NCBI GenBank assembly: GCA_024636075.1
Contig: JAGXHS010000156.1
Span: forward strand, 1 to 21,504
Direction of reading: 5' to 3'
DNA from: Propionibacteriaceae bacterium
GTDB taxonomy: Bacteria > Actinomycetota > Actinomycetes > Propionibacteriales > Propionibacteriaceae
Length of the DNA: 21,504 nucleotides
Positions 15,757 to 21,504 of the stretch are shown here, in pieces; position 1 is the stretch's first letter, and every line of letters starts with the position of its first letter. A model generated the notes under the pieces. That model saw nothing but the letters and a program-made list of their open reading frames with translations. It was not told the origin of the DNA and made no database searches. The translations under genes and the position numbers were made by a program.

Positions 15757-16202
15757 TTGGCCCCCTGCCAGGCGGCAATCAGCCGGTCGTTGAGACTGAA
15801 CATCACGACTTTGTCCTCGGCATTGTCGTGATCAAATCCCAACAGGTGCAGCAGCCCGTGAATCAGCAGGTACTGTGCCTCCTCGTCCGGTGAACGGCCA
15901 TTCTCGGGGGCTTGCGCGGTGATCACCTGGGGACAGAGGACGATGTCCCCCAGCAGCCCCAGCGGTGGCTCGTCGTCGCTGTCCCCGAGTCGCATCTCGT
16001 CCATTGGGAAGCTCATCACGTCCGTGGGGCCAGGAAGCTGCAGGTACTGCTGGTGGTAGGAGGCCATCGTGTCCGGGTCCATCAGCACGATCGACAACTC
16101 AGATTGGGGGTGGATCCGCAACTCCCGCAGGGCGAAGGCGGCGAGCGCCAGCAGTTGTTTCTCGTCGAGTTGGGCACCCGATTCGTTGGCAAGGTCAATC
16201 AT
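15753..16202 (-). CDS. ybeY: Endoribonuclease YbeY (rRNA maturation factor)
   Basis: Zinc-dependent single-strand endoribonuclease needed for 16S rRNA 3' maturation and ribosome quality control. It has 149 residues from the ATG at 16202 (MIDLANESGAQLDEKQ). The diagnostic motif HGLLHLLGFDH gives the three zinc ligands His115, His119 and His125. The conserved PTDVMSFPM (59-67) and LGDIVLCP (84-91) are present. The frame is open upstream to 16301, but that segment overlaps phoH. The chosen ATG has GGAAGG 8 nt upstream and overlaps the phoH stop by 8 nt (ATGATTGA). Era, YbeY and PhoH are all RNA-related, and this operon order is conserved. Confidence 0.95.
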   Translation of the reverse strand: MIDLANESGAQLDEKQLLALAAFALRELRIHPQSELSIVLMDPDTMASYHQQYLQLPGPTDVMSFPMDEMRLGDSDDEPPLGLLGDIVLCPQVITAQAPENGRSPDEEAQYLLIHGLLHLLGFDHDNAEDKVVMFSLNDRLIAAWQGAK

Positions 16203-17232
16203 GGCGTATGCCTTCCGGACCCTTCTTGGCGGGATGCGTCCCGGTGCGAGGGGGTCTGGTCCGGGTGCCTGTGGTGGTGTCTGCCGACTCGAACTGGTCA
16301 TAGGCCGCGACGATTCTTCCCACCAGCTTGTGTCTGACCACGTCGTGGTTGGTCAGGTTGCAGAAGGCGATGTCATCGATGCCGTCGAGGATTCCCTGGA
16401 CCGCCCGCAGCCCGCTCGTCTGGGCTCCTGGCAGGTCGATCTGGGTGATGTCGCCGGTGACCACGACCTGCGATCCGAAACCCAGTCGGGTCAGGAACAT
16501 CTTCATCTGTTCCATCGAGGTGTTCTGGGCCTCGTCGAGGATGATGAAGGCATCGTTCAATGTGCGGCCCCGCATGTAGGCCAGTGGCGCCACCTCGATG
16601 GTGCCCGCCGTCAACAACTTGGGTACTGAGTCCGGGTCGATCATGTCGTGCAGGGCGTCGTAGAGCGGGCGCAGGTACGGATCAATCTTGTCGCTGAGGG
16701 TTCCGGGGAGGAAACCGAGCCGTTCTCCGGCCTCGATCGCCGGCCGGGTGAGGATGATCCGGTTCACCTGCTTCGACTGCAGTGCCTGCACCGCCTTCGC
16801 CATGGCAAGGTAGGTCTTGCCGGTACCGGCCGGGCCGATCCCGAAGACCACGGTGTGAGCATCGATGGCGTCCACGTAGCGCTTCTGGTTCAGGGTCTTC
16901 GGCCGGATGGTCTTGCCGCGATTCGACAGGATGTTCTGGGTGAGCACCTCGGCCGGGTGAACGTCATCGGCGTCGGAGCTCATCGCCACGATCCGCTCGA
17001 CGGCATCGGAACTGAGGCCCTGTCCGGTGCGCAGCACCGCGACCATCTCCGTCAGCACGTCGACGACCAGCGCAACGTCGGCGGTCGTACCGGTGAGGGT
17101 GACCTCATTGCCGCGAACCATGATGTCGGCGTCCAGTTGATGCTCCAACAGACGCAGAAATTCGTCCCGGGGTCCGAGCACGTTGACCATGTTGATCGAC
17201 GGCGGGATGGTGATCTTCCGCGTTCCCTGCAC
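16195..17232 (-). CDS. phoH: PhoH-like ATPase (PhoH1)
   Basis: Cytosolic P-loop ATPase of the PhoH family, thought to act in RNA metabolism with YbeY; the exact role is unknown. From the GTG at 17232 it has 345 residues; M. tuberculosis PhoH1 is about 350. It starts near TRKITIPPSINMVNVLG, with an N-terminal KH-like part (LDADIMVRGNEVTLTG). The P-loop domain follows: RGKTIRPKTLNQKRYVDAI, Walker A GPAGTGKT (133-140), RPAIEAGERLGFLPG, LAYMRGRTLNDAFIILDEAQ with Walker B, and VVVTGDITQIDLPG. The start is uncertain. A perfect GGAGGGG lies 5 nt before an in-frame CTG at 17262, which would add ten residues. The frame also remains open to an ATG at 17436 only because the 17-bp repeats contain no stop; that ATG overlaps the predicted promoter. 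First gene of the phoH-ybeY-CBS-era operon. Confidence 0.93.
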   Translation of the reverse strand: MQGTRKITIPPSINMVNVLGPRDEFLRLLEHQLDADIMVRGNEVTLTGTTADVALVVDVLTEMVAVLRTGQGLSSDAVERIVAMSSDADDVHPAEVLTQNILSNRGKTIRPKTLNQKRYVDAIDAHTVVFGIGPAGTGKTYLAMAKAVQALQSKQVNRIILTRPAIEAGERLGFLPGTLSDKIDPYLRPLYDALHDMIDPDSVPKLLTAGTIEVAPLAYMRGRTLNDAFIILDEAQNTSMEQMKMFLTRLGFGSQVVVTGDITQIDLPGAQTSGLRAVQGILDGIDDIAFCNLTNHDVVRHKLVGRIVAAYDQFESADTTTGTRTRPPRTGTHPAKKGPEGIRHD

Positions 17233-17267
17233 GTGAGCGAGGTCGTGCCGTTCGCTGCTCAGGATGT

Positions 17268-17274
17268 CCCCTCC
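17268..17274 (-). promoter_or_regulatory. Strong Shine-Dalgarno sequence of phoH in front of a CTG
   Basis: GGAGGGG, then ACATC, then CTG at 17262 in the phoH frame. An ATG at 17276-17274 overlaps this SD, but its frame stops after five codons (MEGTS). The GTG at 17232 is 35 nt away, too far to use this SD. A CTG start is therefore the simplest reading, though such starts are rare. Confidence 0.5.
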
Positions 17275-17277
17275 ATG

Positions 17278-17345
17278 TTGTTGTTGAATCGGTGTTGTTG
17301 TTGAATCGGTGTTGTTGTTGAATCGGTGTTGTTGTTGAATCGGTG
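17278..17345. repeat. Four perfect 17-bp tandem repeats in the phoH leader
   Basis: TTGTTGTTGAATCGGTG occurs four times head to tail without a mismatch, followed by a partial copy (17346-17354). On the phoH mRNA the unit reads CACCGATTCAACAACAA, so the leader is CAA-rich and should be unstructured just before the SD. Seventeen is not a multiple of three, and the repeat has no stop in any frame. This fits a variable untranslated leader better than protein. Confidence 0.9.
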
Positions 17346-17407
17346 TGTTGAATCTGGAGTGGCCCCGGGTTCTGCGGTCGAGTCGTCGACGCAGGTGGGT
17401 CCCCGCA

Positions 17408-17436
17408 AGTCTAGGCTGCGCGGCTGCCATCGTCAT
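17408..17436 (-). promoter_or_regulatory. Predicted promoter of the phoH-ybeY-CBS-era operon
   Basis: ATGACG (17436-17431) as -35, a 17-bp spacer, and TAGACT (17413-17408) as -10, giving a start near 17401 and a leader of about 140-170 nt containing the 17-bp repeats. It sits on top of the most upstream ATG of the open frame, arguing against that start. Confidence 0.4.
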
Positions 17437-17479
17437 CTCGGATTGCAGCCTGCACGGGCGGGCGCTCTGGAGTATCCGA

Positions 17480-18514
17480 TCAACGACGGTTCGAGAAGCG
17501 ATCCGTGGCGGCGATCAGCTCCGAGGCGATGTTCGGCTCAAAGGCGGAATGGCCAGCAAGTACCATCCGCAGCTGCGCCTCAGGCCACGCCTGCGACAGT
17601 TCCCAGGCCGTGATCGCGGGGCAGCACAGGTCATAACGACCTTGCACGATCACGCAGGGTATGTGCCGGATCCGCTCGACACCGTCAAGCAACTGTCCCT
17701 CCTCGAACCACCCGGCGTGACGGAAGAAGTGGTTCTCGATCCGGGCGAAGGCCAGTGCAAACCGGCCATCCTCATAGGCCCGCACCACTGAGGAATTGAA
17801 CAGCAGGCTCGACGTTGCGCCCTCCCAGGTTGTCCAGGCCACGGCAGCAGCCTCGGCCACCTGCGGGTCGTCATGCCACAGCAGTTGGTGGTAGGCCTCG
17901 ATGTTGTCGCCGCAAGCGCCGAGTCCCGCCTGCTCCAAGGGTGTGCGGAACACGTGCCACCACTCGGGAGCCATCGCTGCCGCACCACCGTTGTAGAACC
18001 AGTCCAGTTCACTGCGGCGAAGAGTGAAGATGCCGCGCAGCACGAATTCACTCACCCGGTCAGGATGCTGCTGGGCGTAGGCCAGCGCCAGTGCGCTGCC
18101 CCACGAGCCGCCGAACACCTGCCACTGCGGAACGTCCAGATGTGCACGGAGCCGTTCCACGTCAGCCACCAGGTGCCAGGTGGTGTTGGCAGCAAGACCT
18201 GCGGCGCCCTCCGCCACGTGCGGTGAGGAGTCGCCACAGCCGCGCTGGTCGAAGCAAATGACCCGGTAGCGAACCGGGTCGAAGAACCGGCGCCTGCCGT
18301 CGCCTCCGCCGCCGCCGGGGCCTCCGTGCAGGAAGACCACAGGTTTGCCGCTCGGATTGCCGGACTGCTCGTAACGCAGCCGGTGGCCGTCGCCCACGTC
18401 GAGCCAGCCGGTGTCATACGGTTGGTTGACCGGGTACAAGGTGTGCGGCGGATTGAAGGTGGCGCCGAATCGGACGCTCGTCGCTTCAGGGAGCTGTTGA
18501 CGCCCGGACGTCAC
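17480..18514 (-). CDS. pip: Proline iminopeptidase (S33 alpha/beta hydrolase)
   Basis: Releases N-terminal proline from peptides; cytosolic alpha/beta hydrolase. It has 344 residues from the GTG at 18514. Features in order: NPPHTLYPVNQPYDTGWLDV leading into DGHRLRYEQSGNPSGKPVVF, the oxyanion motif HGGPGG (63-68), FDQRGCGDSSPH, the nucleophile elbow GGSWGS (Ser137), and PDRVSEFVLRGIF. The cap domain follows, with the acid Asp295 in QGRYDLCCP and catalytic His322 in AGHSAFEP. This is the full family pattern. Two GTG starts are possible: 18526 overlaps the upstream stop as GTGA, while 18514 has GAGGGG 4 nt before it and is preferred. It is translationally coupled to the DUF5709-type gene; the functional link is unknown. 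Confidence 0.93.
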   Translation of the reverse strand: MTSGRQQLPEATSVRFGATFNPPHTLYPVNQPYDTGWLDVGDGHRLRYEQSGNPSGKPVVFLHGGPGGGGGDGRRRFFDPVRYRVICFDQRGCGDSSPHVAEGAAGLAANTTWHLVADVERLRAHLDVPQWQVFGGSWGSALALAYAQQHPDRVSEFVLRGIFTLRRSELDWFYNGGAAAMAPEWWHVFRTPLEQAGLGACGDNIEAYHQLLWHDDPQVAEAAAVAWTTWEGATSSLLFNSSVVRAYEDGRFALAFARIENHFFRHAGWFEEGQLLDGVERIRHIPCVIVQGRYDLCCPAITAWELSQAWPEAQLRMVLAGHSAFEPNIASELIAATDRFSNRR

Positions 18515-18522
18515 CGGACCCC

Positions 18523-18963
18523 TCACTCGTCGTCGTCTCCGTCCTCGTCCTCGATGATGTGCATCGCAGCCTCTTCGGCACATGCCGCACCACCGGCTCT
18601 ACCAACATCTTCGGCGATGCTCTCGGCCTCATTGTCAGGACCGATGTAGCCATGGTTTGCATCAACCAGTCGGCCGGCACGCTTGCTGCCCACCTCGCGC
18701 TTCTCCTTGGTGGGGTTCCAGTGCGGTTTGGGGGCCCGATCCTCCTCCGGCAGCTCCTGCTTCATCCGCTGTTCAAGGGTCTCACCGCGACGCATCTCTT
18801 CGGCCGTGTTGCCGAAGCCTTCGGCGGGCGACCAGTTGTCCGGAGGAATGTATCCCTCATCGAGCACGTCATCCACGCCTCGGTCTATCAGAGTCTCTTC
18901 CGGCTGGAGTTGGTCAAGTTGCTCCGACTCGTCCGGGACTGCTTCATCGAGTTCGGCGTCCAT
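18523..18963 (-). CDS. DUF5709-type acidic protein of unknown function
   Basis: Soluble acidic protein of 146 residues from the ATG at 18963 (MDAELDEAVPDESEQLDQLQ). It shows the actinobacterial DUF5709 pattern: ETLIDRGVDDVLDEGYIPPD, then a W-centred NWSPAEGFG, GETLEQRMKQELPEED and RAGRLVDANHGY. No catalytic motif, signal peptide or membrane segment is seen. The C-terminus ends in an extremely acidic run (EDEDGDDDE). The frame is open upstream to 19047, but that extension would cover the VUT promoter and start. CAGTAT lies 6 nt before the ATG, so it may also be leaderless. It is directly upstream of pip with overlapping or nearly overlapping coding ends and divergent from the VUT gene. The family assignment is from motif memory. 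Confidence 0.78.
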   Translation of the reverse strand: MDAELDEAVPDESEQLDQLQPEETLIDRGVDDVLDEGYIPPDNWSPAEGFGNTAEEMRRGETLEQRMKQELPEEDRAPKPHWNPTKEKREVGSKRAGRLVDANHGYIGPDNEAESIAEDVGRAGGAACAEEAAMHIIEDEDGDDDE

Positions 18964-18969
18964 GTACCG

Positions 18970-18975
18970 ATACTG
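18970..18975 (-). promoter_or_regulatory. Weak -10 candidate for leaderless DUF5709-type gene
   Basis: CAGTAT on the minus strand, then CGGTAC, then ATG. A2 and T6 of the -10 consensus are kept and T1 is replaced by C. The spacing equals that of the other leaderless starts here. Confidence 0.3.
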
Positions 18976-19026
18976 CCACGGCTTCACAAGACGGGCAGCA
19001 GAATCGCCGCGCCGGGAACTGGAAGG

Positions 19027-19032
19027 TACAGT
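19027..19032 (+). promoter_or_regulatory. -10 hexamer for leaderless VUT transporter gene
   Basis: TACAGT, then GCCGCC, then the GTG at 19039. It is identical to the hexamer in front of the leuA leader peptide. Confidence 0.5.
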
Positions 19033-19038
19033 GCCGCC

Positions 19039-19758
19039 GTGGTCCATCTCGACGAAAGCTCAACGGCCAGCACCGGACGGCACGTTCGCTACGCTTCCGG
19101 CGCTCGAGGCAACTACGACATCATTCTCGCTCTCTTCTGCAGTTTCCTGCTGATCAGCAACGTGGGAGCAACCAAACTGATCCAGTTCGGACCGGATTGG
19201 CAGCTGGCCGGATTCCCGGTGCTGCCGATCATCACCGACGGCGGCGCTTTCCTGTTCCCGATGACCTACATCTTCGGAGACGTGCTGGCCGAGGTCTACG
19301 GGCTGGCGAAGGCGAGGCGGGCCATCCTGACCGGATTCAGCGTGTCGATACTGGCGTCGCTCATCTTCCTGGTGGTTGATTCGGCACCACCGGCAACGGA
19401 CTGGCCCAACCAGAGCGCCTGGCATGCGGTGTTGGGCTTCGTGCCACGGATAGTGCTCGCATCATTGCTCGGCTACCTGGCCGGACAGTTCCTGAACGCC
19501 TGGGCGCTGGTGAAGATCAAGGCGGTGACCGCCGAGGGCAGTCTGTGGGCGCGCCTGCTGGGTTCGACCGTCGTCGGGGAGCTGGCAGACACCGCGATCT
19601 TCTGCACCGTTGCTTTCGCCGGCATCATCACCGGCGGCACGCTGCTGAACTACATCGTGGTCGGCTACCTGTACAAGGTTGCGGTCGAAGTGGTCTTCCT
19701 GCCGATCACCTATCAGGTGATCCGGCTGGTGAAGAATCATGAGCCTGACTACCTGTGA
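19039..19758 (+). CDS. Queuosine precursor transporter, VUT family (YhhQ/DUF165)
   Basis: Inner-membrane protein of 239 residues, predicted to import a queuosine precursor (preQ0/preQ1 or queuine). About six hydrophobic segments are visible, including YDIILALFCSFLLISNVGATK, FLFPMTYIFGDVLAEVYG (the most conserved family block), FSVSILASLIFLVV, IVLASLLGYLAGQFLNAW, LGSTVVGELADTAIFCTVAFA (with the conserved ELADT-type acidic patch) and NYIVVGYLYKVAVEVVFLPI. The open frame extends upstream to 18559, but that part lies antisense to the DUF5709-type gene. The GTG at 19039 is set by a TACAGT hexamer 6 nt before it. Its last 53 bases overlap the 3' end of tgt on the other strand, which supports a role in supplying Tgt. 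Confidence 0.9.
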   Translation: MVHLDESSTASTGRHVRYASGARGNYDIILALFCSFLLISNVGATKLIQFGPDWQLAGFPVLPIITDGGAFLFPMTYIFGDVLAEVYGLAKARRAILTGFSVSILASLIFLVVDSAPPATDWPNQSAWHAVLGFVPRIVLASLLGYLAGQFLNAWALVKIKAVTAEGSLWARLLGSTVVGELADTAIFCTVAFAGIITGGTLLNYIVVGYLYKVAVEVVFLPITYQVIRLVKNHEPDYL

Positions 19759-20995
19759 CGGAGCTCTGCCCAGAATGTCGCCCCCGGTGGAAGCGACCCA
19801 GGAACTCGGTGCGCAGTGCGTCGAAGTCACCGCCGGGCATGGCGTGTCGGATGTCGTCGACCAGACGCACGGTGAAGCGTTCGTTGTGGATGGTGGCCAG
19901 GGTGCTGGACAGCATTTCCCTCGCCTTGAAGAGGTGGTGCAGATAGGCCCGGGTGTAGTGGGTACAGGTGTAGCAGTCGCACCCCTCCTCCAGCGCGGTG
20001 AACGCCCGACGGTTTGCTGCGGTGTTGACGTTGTAGCGCCCATCCGCGGTGTAGATGGCCGCGTTGCGTGCCACCCGTGACGGGTTCACGCAGTCGAAGG
20101 TGTCGGCACCGTTGGCAATGGCAGCGAACAGGTCCTCCGGTTCAGAAATGCCGAGGAGGTGGCGGGGCTTGTCTTCGGGAAGTTCTTCACAGACCCAGCC
20201 GACGATCCGGCCCAAGCTCTCCTTCTCCAATGCGCCACCGATCCCGAATCCGTCGAACTGCTGTCCGTCGATGCTCATCGTGGCCAGGTCCCGCGCCGCC
20301 CGCCGTCGCAGGTCCTCGTACTGCGCACCCTGCAGCACACCGAACAATGCCTGGTAGGGCTTGTCCGTTCGCTGTTCGGTGAGCTGCCCGTGTGCCCTCA
20401 GACACCGCTCGGCCCACAGTCGGGTGCGCTCCAGCGATTCCTCCTGGTACTGGCGGGTGTTCAGCAGCGTCGTCAGCTCGTCGAAGGCGAACATGATGTC
20501 AGCGCCCAACTCGTGCTGGACCCGCATGCTCACCTCTGGGGTGAAGCGATGCTTGCTGCCGTCGAGGTGTGAGGTGAAAGTGACTCCGTCGTCGTCGACG
20601 TGGGCCATCCGCTGTTTGCCTTCGGCGATCACCTGGTCGTTGCTGACGCGATCGGCCTCCATCGCCAGCACCTTCTTGAACCCGACGCCCAGGCTCATCA
20701 CCTGGAATCCGCCGGAATCGCTGAAGGTGGGACCGGGCCAGTTCATGAATCGCGACAGTCCGCCGGCCGCGTCGACGATGTCGGTGCCGGGTTGGAGGTA
20801 CAGGTGGTAAGCGTTCGCCAGAACGGCTTGGGCGCCCAGCTCCCGGACTGCTTCCGGTAGAACCGCCTTGACGGTGGCCTTCGTGCCCACCGCAATGAAG
20901 GCGGGCGTCTCGATGGTTCCGTGAGGGGTGTCGATGGTGCCGGTCCTGCCCAGCCCGGTGTCGAGACGATGGCGGACCCGGTAACCGAAGCTCAC
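19706..20995 (-). CDS. tgt: tRNA-guanine transglycosylase (queuine tRNA-ribosyltransferase)
   Basis: Exchanges guanine-34 of GUN-anticodon tRNAs (Asp, Asn, His, Tyr) for a queuosine precursor. It has 429 residues. Catalytic Asp93 is in FSDSGGFQVMSLG, and the second aspartate, Asp301, is in TFDCVNPSRVARN. The base-recognition region is LFGVLQGAQYEDLR (218-230) and DGFGIGGA (248-255). The zinc ligands are Cys339, Cys341, Cys344 and His370, with the same 31-residue span as in the Zymomonas enzyme. It carries an insertion of about 30 residues after SLG (about 104-138) relative to proteobacterial Tgt, and a low-complexity C-terminal tail of about 25 residues, which makes up most of the overlap with the VUT gene. 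The GTG start overlaps the rsmE stop as GTGA. No preQ1-synthesis genes are in the window, consistent with salvage. Confidence 0.95.
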   Translation of the reverse strand: MSFGYRVRHRLDTGLGRTGTIDTPHGTIETPAFIAVGTKATVKAVLPEAVRELGAQAVLANAYHLYLQPGTDIVDAAGGLSRFMNWPGPTFSDSGGFQVMSLGVGFKKVLAMEADRVSNDQVIAEGKQRMAHVDDDGVTFTSHLDGSKHRFTPEVSMRVQHELGADIMFAFDELTTLLNTRQYQEESLERTRLWAERCLRAHGQLTEQRTDKPYQALFGVLQGAQYEDLRRRAARDLATMSIDGQQFDGFGIGGALEKESLGRIVGWVCEELPEDKPRHLLGISEPEDLFAAIANGADTFDCVNPSRVARNAAIYTADGRYNVNTAANRRAFTALEEGCDCYTCTHYTRAYLHHLFKAREMLSSTLATIHNERFTVRLVDDIRHAMPGGDFDALRTEFLGRFHRGRHSGQSSVTGSQAHDSSPAGSPDR

Positions 20996-21504
20996 GTGGC
21001 CTCTCCTGACGTCGTGGAGTCAGCAATGCCGAGCAGCAGCTGGAGTTGGGCCAGTGCCACGACCCCTGCGGTGGAGGCCCGCAGAACCCCGTCCGACAGC
21101 GACACCGGGACGCCGCCAGCGTCGACGAAAGCGTCCAGTTCGTCGGGACTGATGCCACCTTCGGGCCCCACCACCATCAGGATCTCACCGGCGTCGGGCA
21201 GCGCCACGTCGGACAGTGAGAGCGCCGCGTCCTCGTGCAAGACGAGTGCGGTGTCCGCCTGCCGGAGACGACGCTGCACCTCACCGGAATCGGCGAAACT
21301 CACGGATGGGATGGTGAACCGCCGCGATTGCTTGGTGGCTTCGCGCGCGATGGATTGCCACTTGGCGAGGCCCTTGGTGCGCTTGTCTCCCCTCCAACGA
21401 ACGATGGATCTGGCTGCCTGCCACGCCAGGACTTCGCTCACGCCGACCTCTGTCAGCGTTTCGACGGCGACGTCGGCGCGCTCCCCCTTGATCAGCGCCT
21501 GCGC
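20992..21504 (-). CDS. rsmE: 16S rRNA (uracil-1498-N3)-methyltransferase RsmE, C-terminal part
   Basis: SAM-dependent SPOUT methyltransferase that makes m3U1498 in 16S rRNA. Only the last 170 codons are inside the window; the N-terminus (PUA-like domain) lies beyond the right edge. The frame is open to the edge, reading AQALIKGERADVAVETLTEV and then GVSEVLAWQAARSIVRW, so the GTG at 21441 is internal, not the start. The trefoil-knot SAM site is MVVGPEGGISPDELDAF, followed by SLSDGVLRASTAGVVALAQLQ, where the family has LGxRILRxETA. The stop overlaps the tgt GTG by 4 nt, so the two RNA-modification genes are co-translated. Confidence 0.93.
   Translation of the reverse strand, partial: AQALIKGERADVAVETLTEVGVSEVLAWQAARSIVRWRGDKRTKGLAKWQSIAREATKQSRRFTIPSVSFADSGEVQRRLRQADTALVLHEDAALSLSDVALPDAGEILMVVGPEGGISPDELDAFVDAGGVPVSLSDGVLRASTAGVVALAQLQLLLGIADSTTSGEAT

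Noticed and set aside
17278..17354. CRISPR array
   Set aside because: The 17-bp units are adjacent with no spacers and no cas genes are present; this is a simple tandem repeat.
17412..17417. TAGGCT on the plus strand as a promoter
   Set aside because: No plus-strand gene follows; the hexamer overlaps the minus-strand TAGACT and probably arises from the partly symmetric sequence.
17233..17436. N-terminal extension of PhoH through the 17-bp repeats
   Set aside because: The ATG at 17436 overlaps the predicted -35, the encoded sequence is Gln/Asn low-complexity read in shifting frames, and the family has no such extension.
18559..19038. 160-residue N-terminal extension of the VUT transporter frame
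   Set aside because: It lies antisense to the DUF5709-type gene, does not resemble the family, and is excluded by the -10 hexamer 6 nt before GTG 19039.

Overview
The window is chromosomal DNA from a high-GC actinobacterium. The evidence points to the Propionibacteriaceae or a close relative. The two methylmalonyl-CoA mutase subunits align, from memory, almost end to end with those of Propionibacterium freudenreichii subsp. shermanii, and the catalytic residues of the large subunit fall at the same positions (Tyr89, His244, His610). The order glyS - zur - recO - uppS - era - CBS protein - ybeY - phoH is the conserved housekeeping cluster known in Mycobacterium tuberculosis (Rv2357c-Rv2368c region, recalled). 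There are no insertion sequences, phage genes, CRISPR arrays, tRNAs or rRNAs, and no gene-free stretch exceeds 300 bases.

Layout. (1) 1-4237, minus: mutA-mutB-meaB, a tightly packed operon for B12-dependent interconversion of succinyl-CoA and methylmalonyl-CoA, with meaB cut by the window edge. (2) 4309-6257, minus: glycyl-tRNA synthetase and, upstream of it, a small antibiotic-biosynthesis-monooxygenase-fold protein. (3) 6414-6839, plus: the zinc regulator Zur, converging on recO (minus). (4) ugd (UDP-glucose dehydrogenase, minus), divergent from uppS (undecaprenyl diphosphate synthase, plus). (5) leuA (minus), with a leader region that carries a previously unmarked leucine-rich leader peptide, divergent from a YtcJ-type amidohydrolase (plus). 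(6) 13506-17400, minus: phoH-ybeY-CBS/DUF21 protein-era, with 4-8 nt overlaps (translationally coupled RNA-maturation and ribosome-maturation genes). (7) 17480-18963, minus: a DUF5709-type acidic protein coupled to a proline iminopeptidase. (8) 19039-19758, plus: a VUT/YhhQ-family queuosine-precursor transporter whose 3' end overlaps tgt (tRNA-guanine transglycosylase, minus); tgt is itself coupled to rsmE, which runs off the right edge.

Regulatory themes. At least five genes (mutA, the monooxygenase-like gene, uppS, the leuA leader peptide, the VUT transporter) have a TAnnnT -10 hexamer ending exactly 6 or 7 nt before the start codon, so the transcript would begin at the start codon (leaderless). 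Two more (recO, DUF5709) fit with one mismatch. This architecture also decides several start codons.

The most interesting element is the leuA leader (11739-11870). It encodes a 21-residue peptide with seven leucines, including a Leu-Leu-Leu run. The RNA of the last two Leu codons and the next two codons is complementary (11 pairs, one bulge) to the leuA Shine-Dalgarno region. Between them lies an 11-bp hairpin whose loop can form a pseudoknot. This predicts leucine-dependent ribosome stalling that frees the leuA ribosome-binding site. Other points worth a second look are four perfect 17-bp repeats in the phoH 5' leader, two strong hairpins at the 5' end of meaB, and a duplicated ribosome-binding-site/start module in front of zur.
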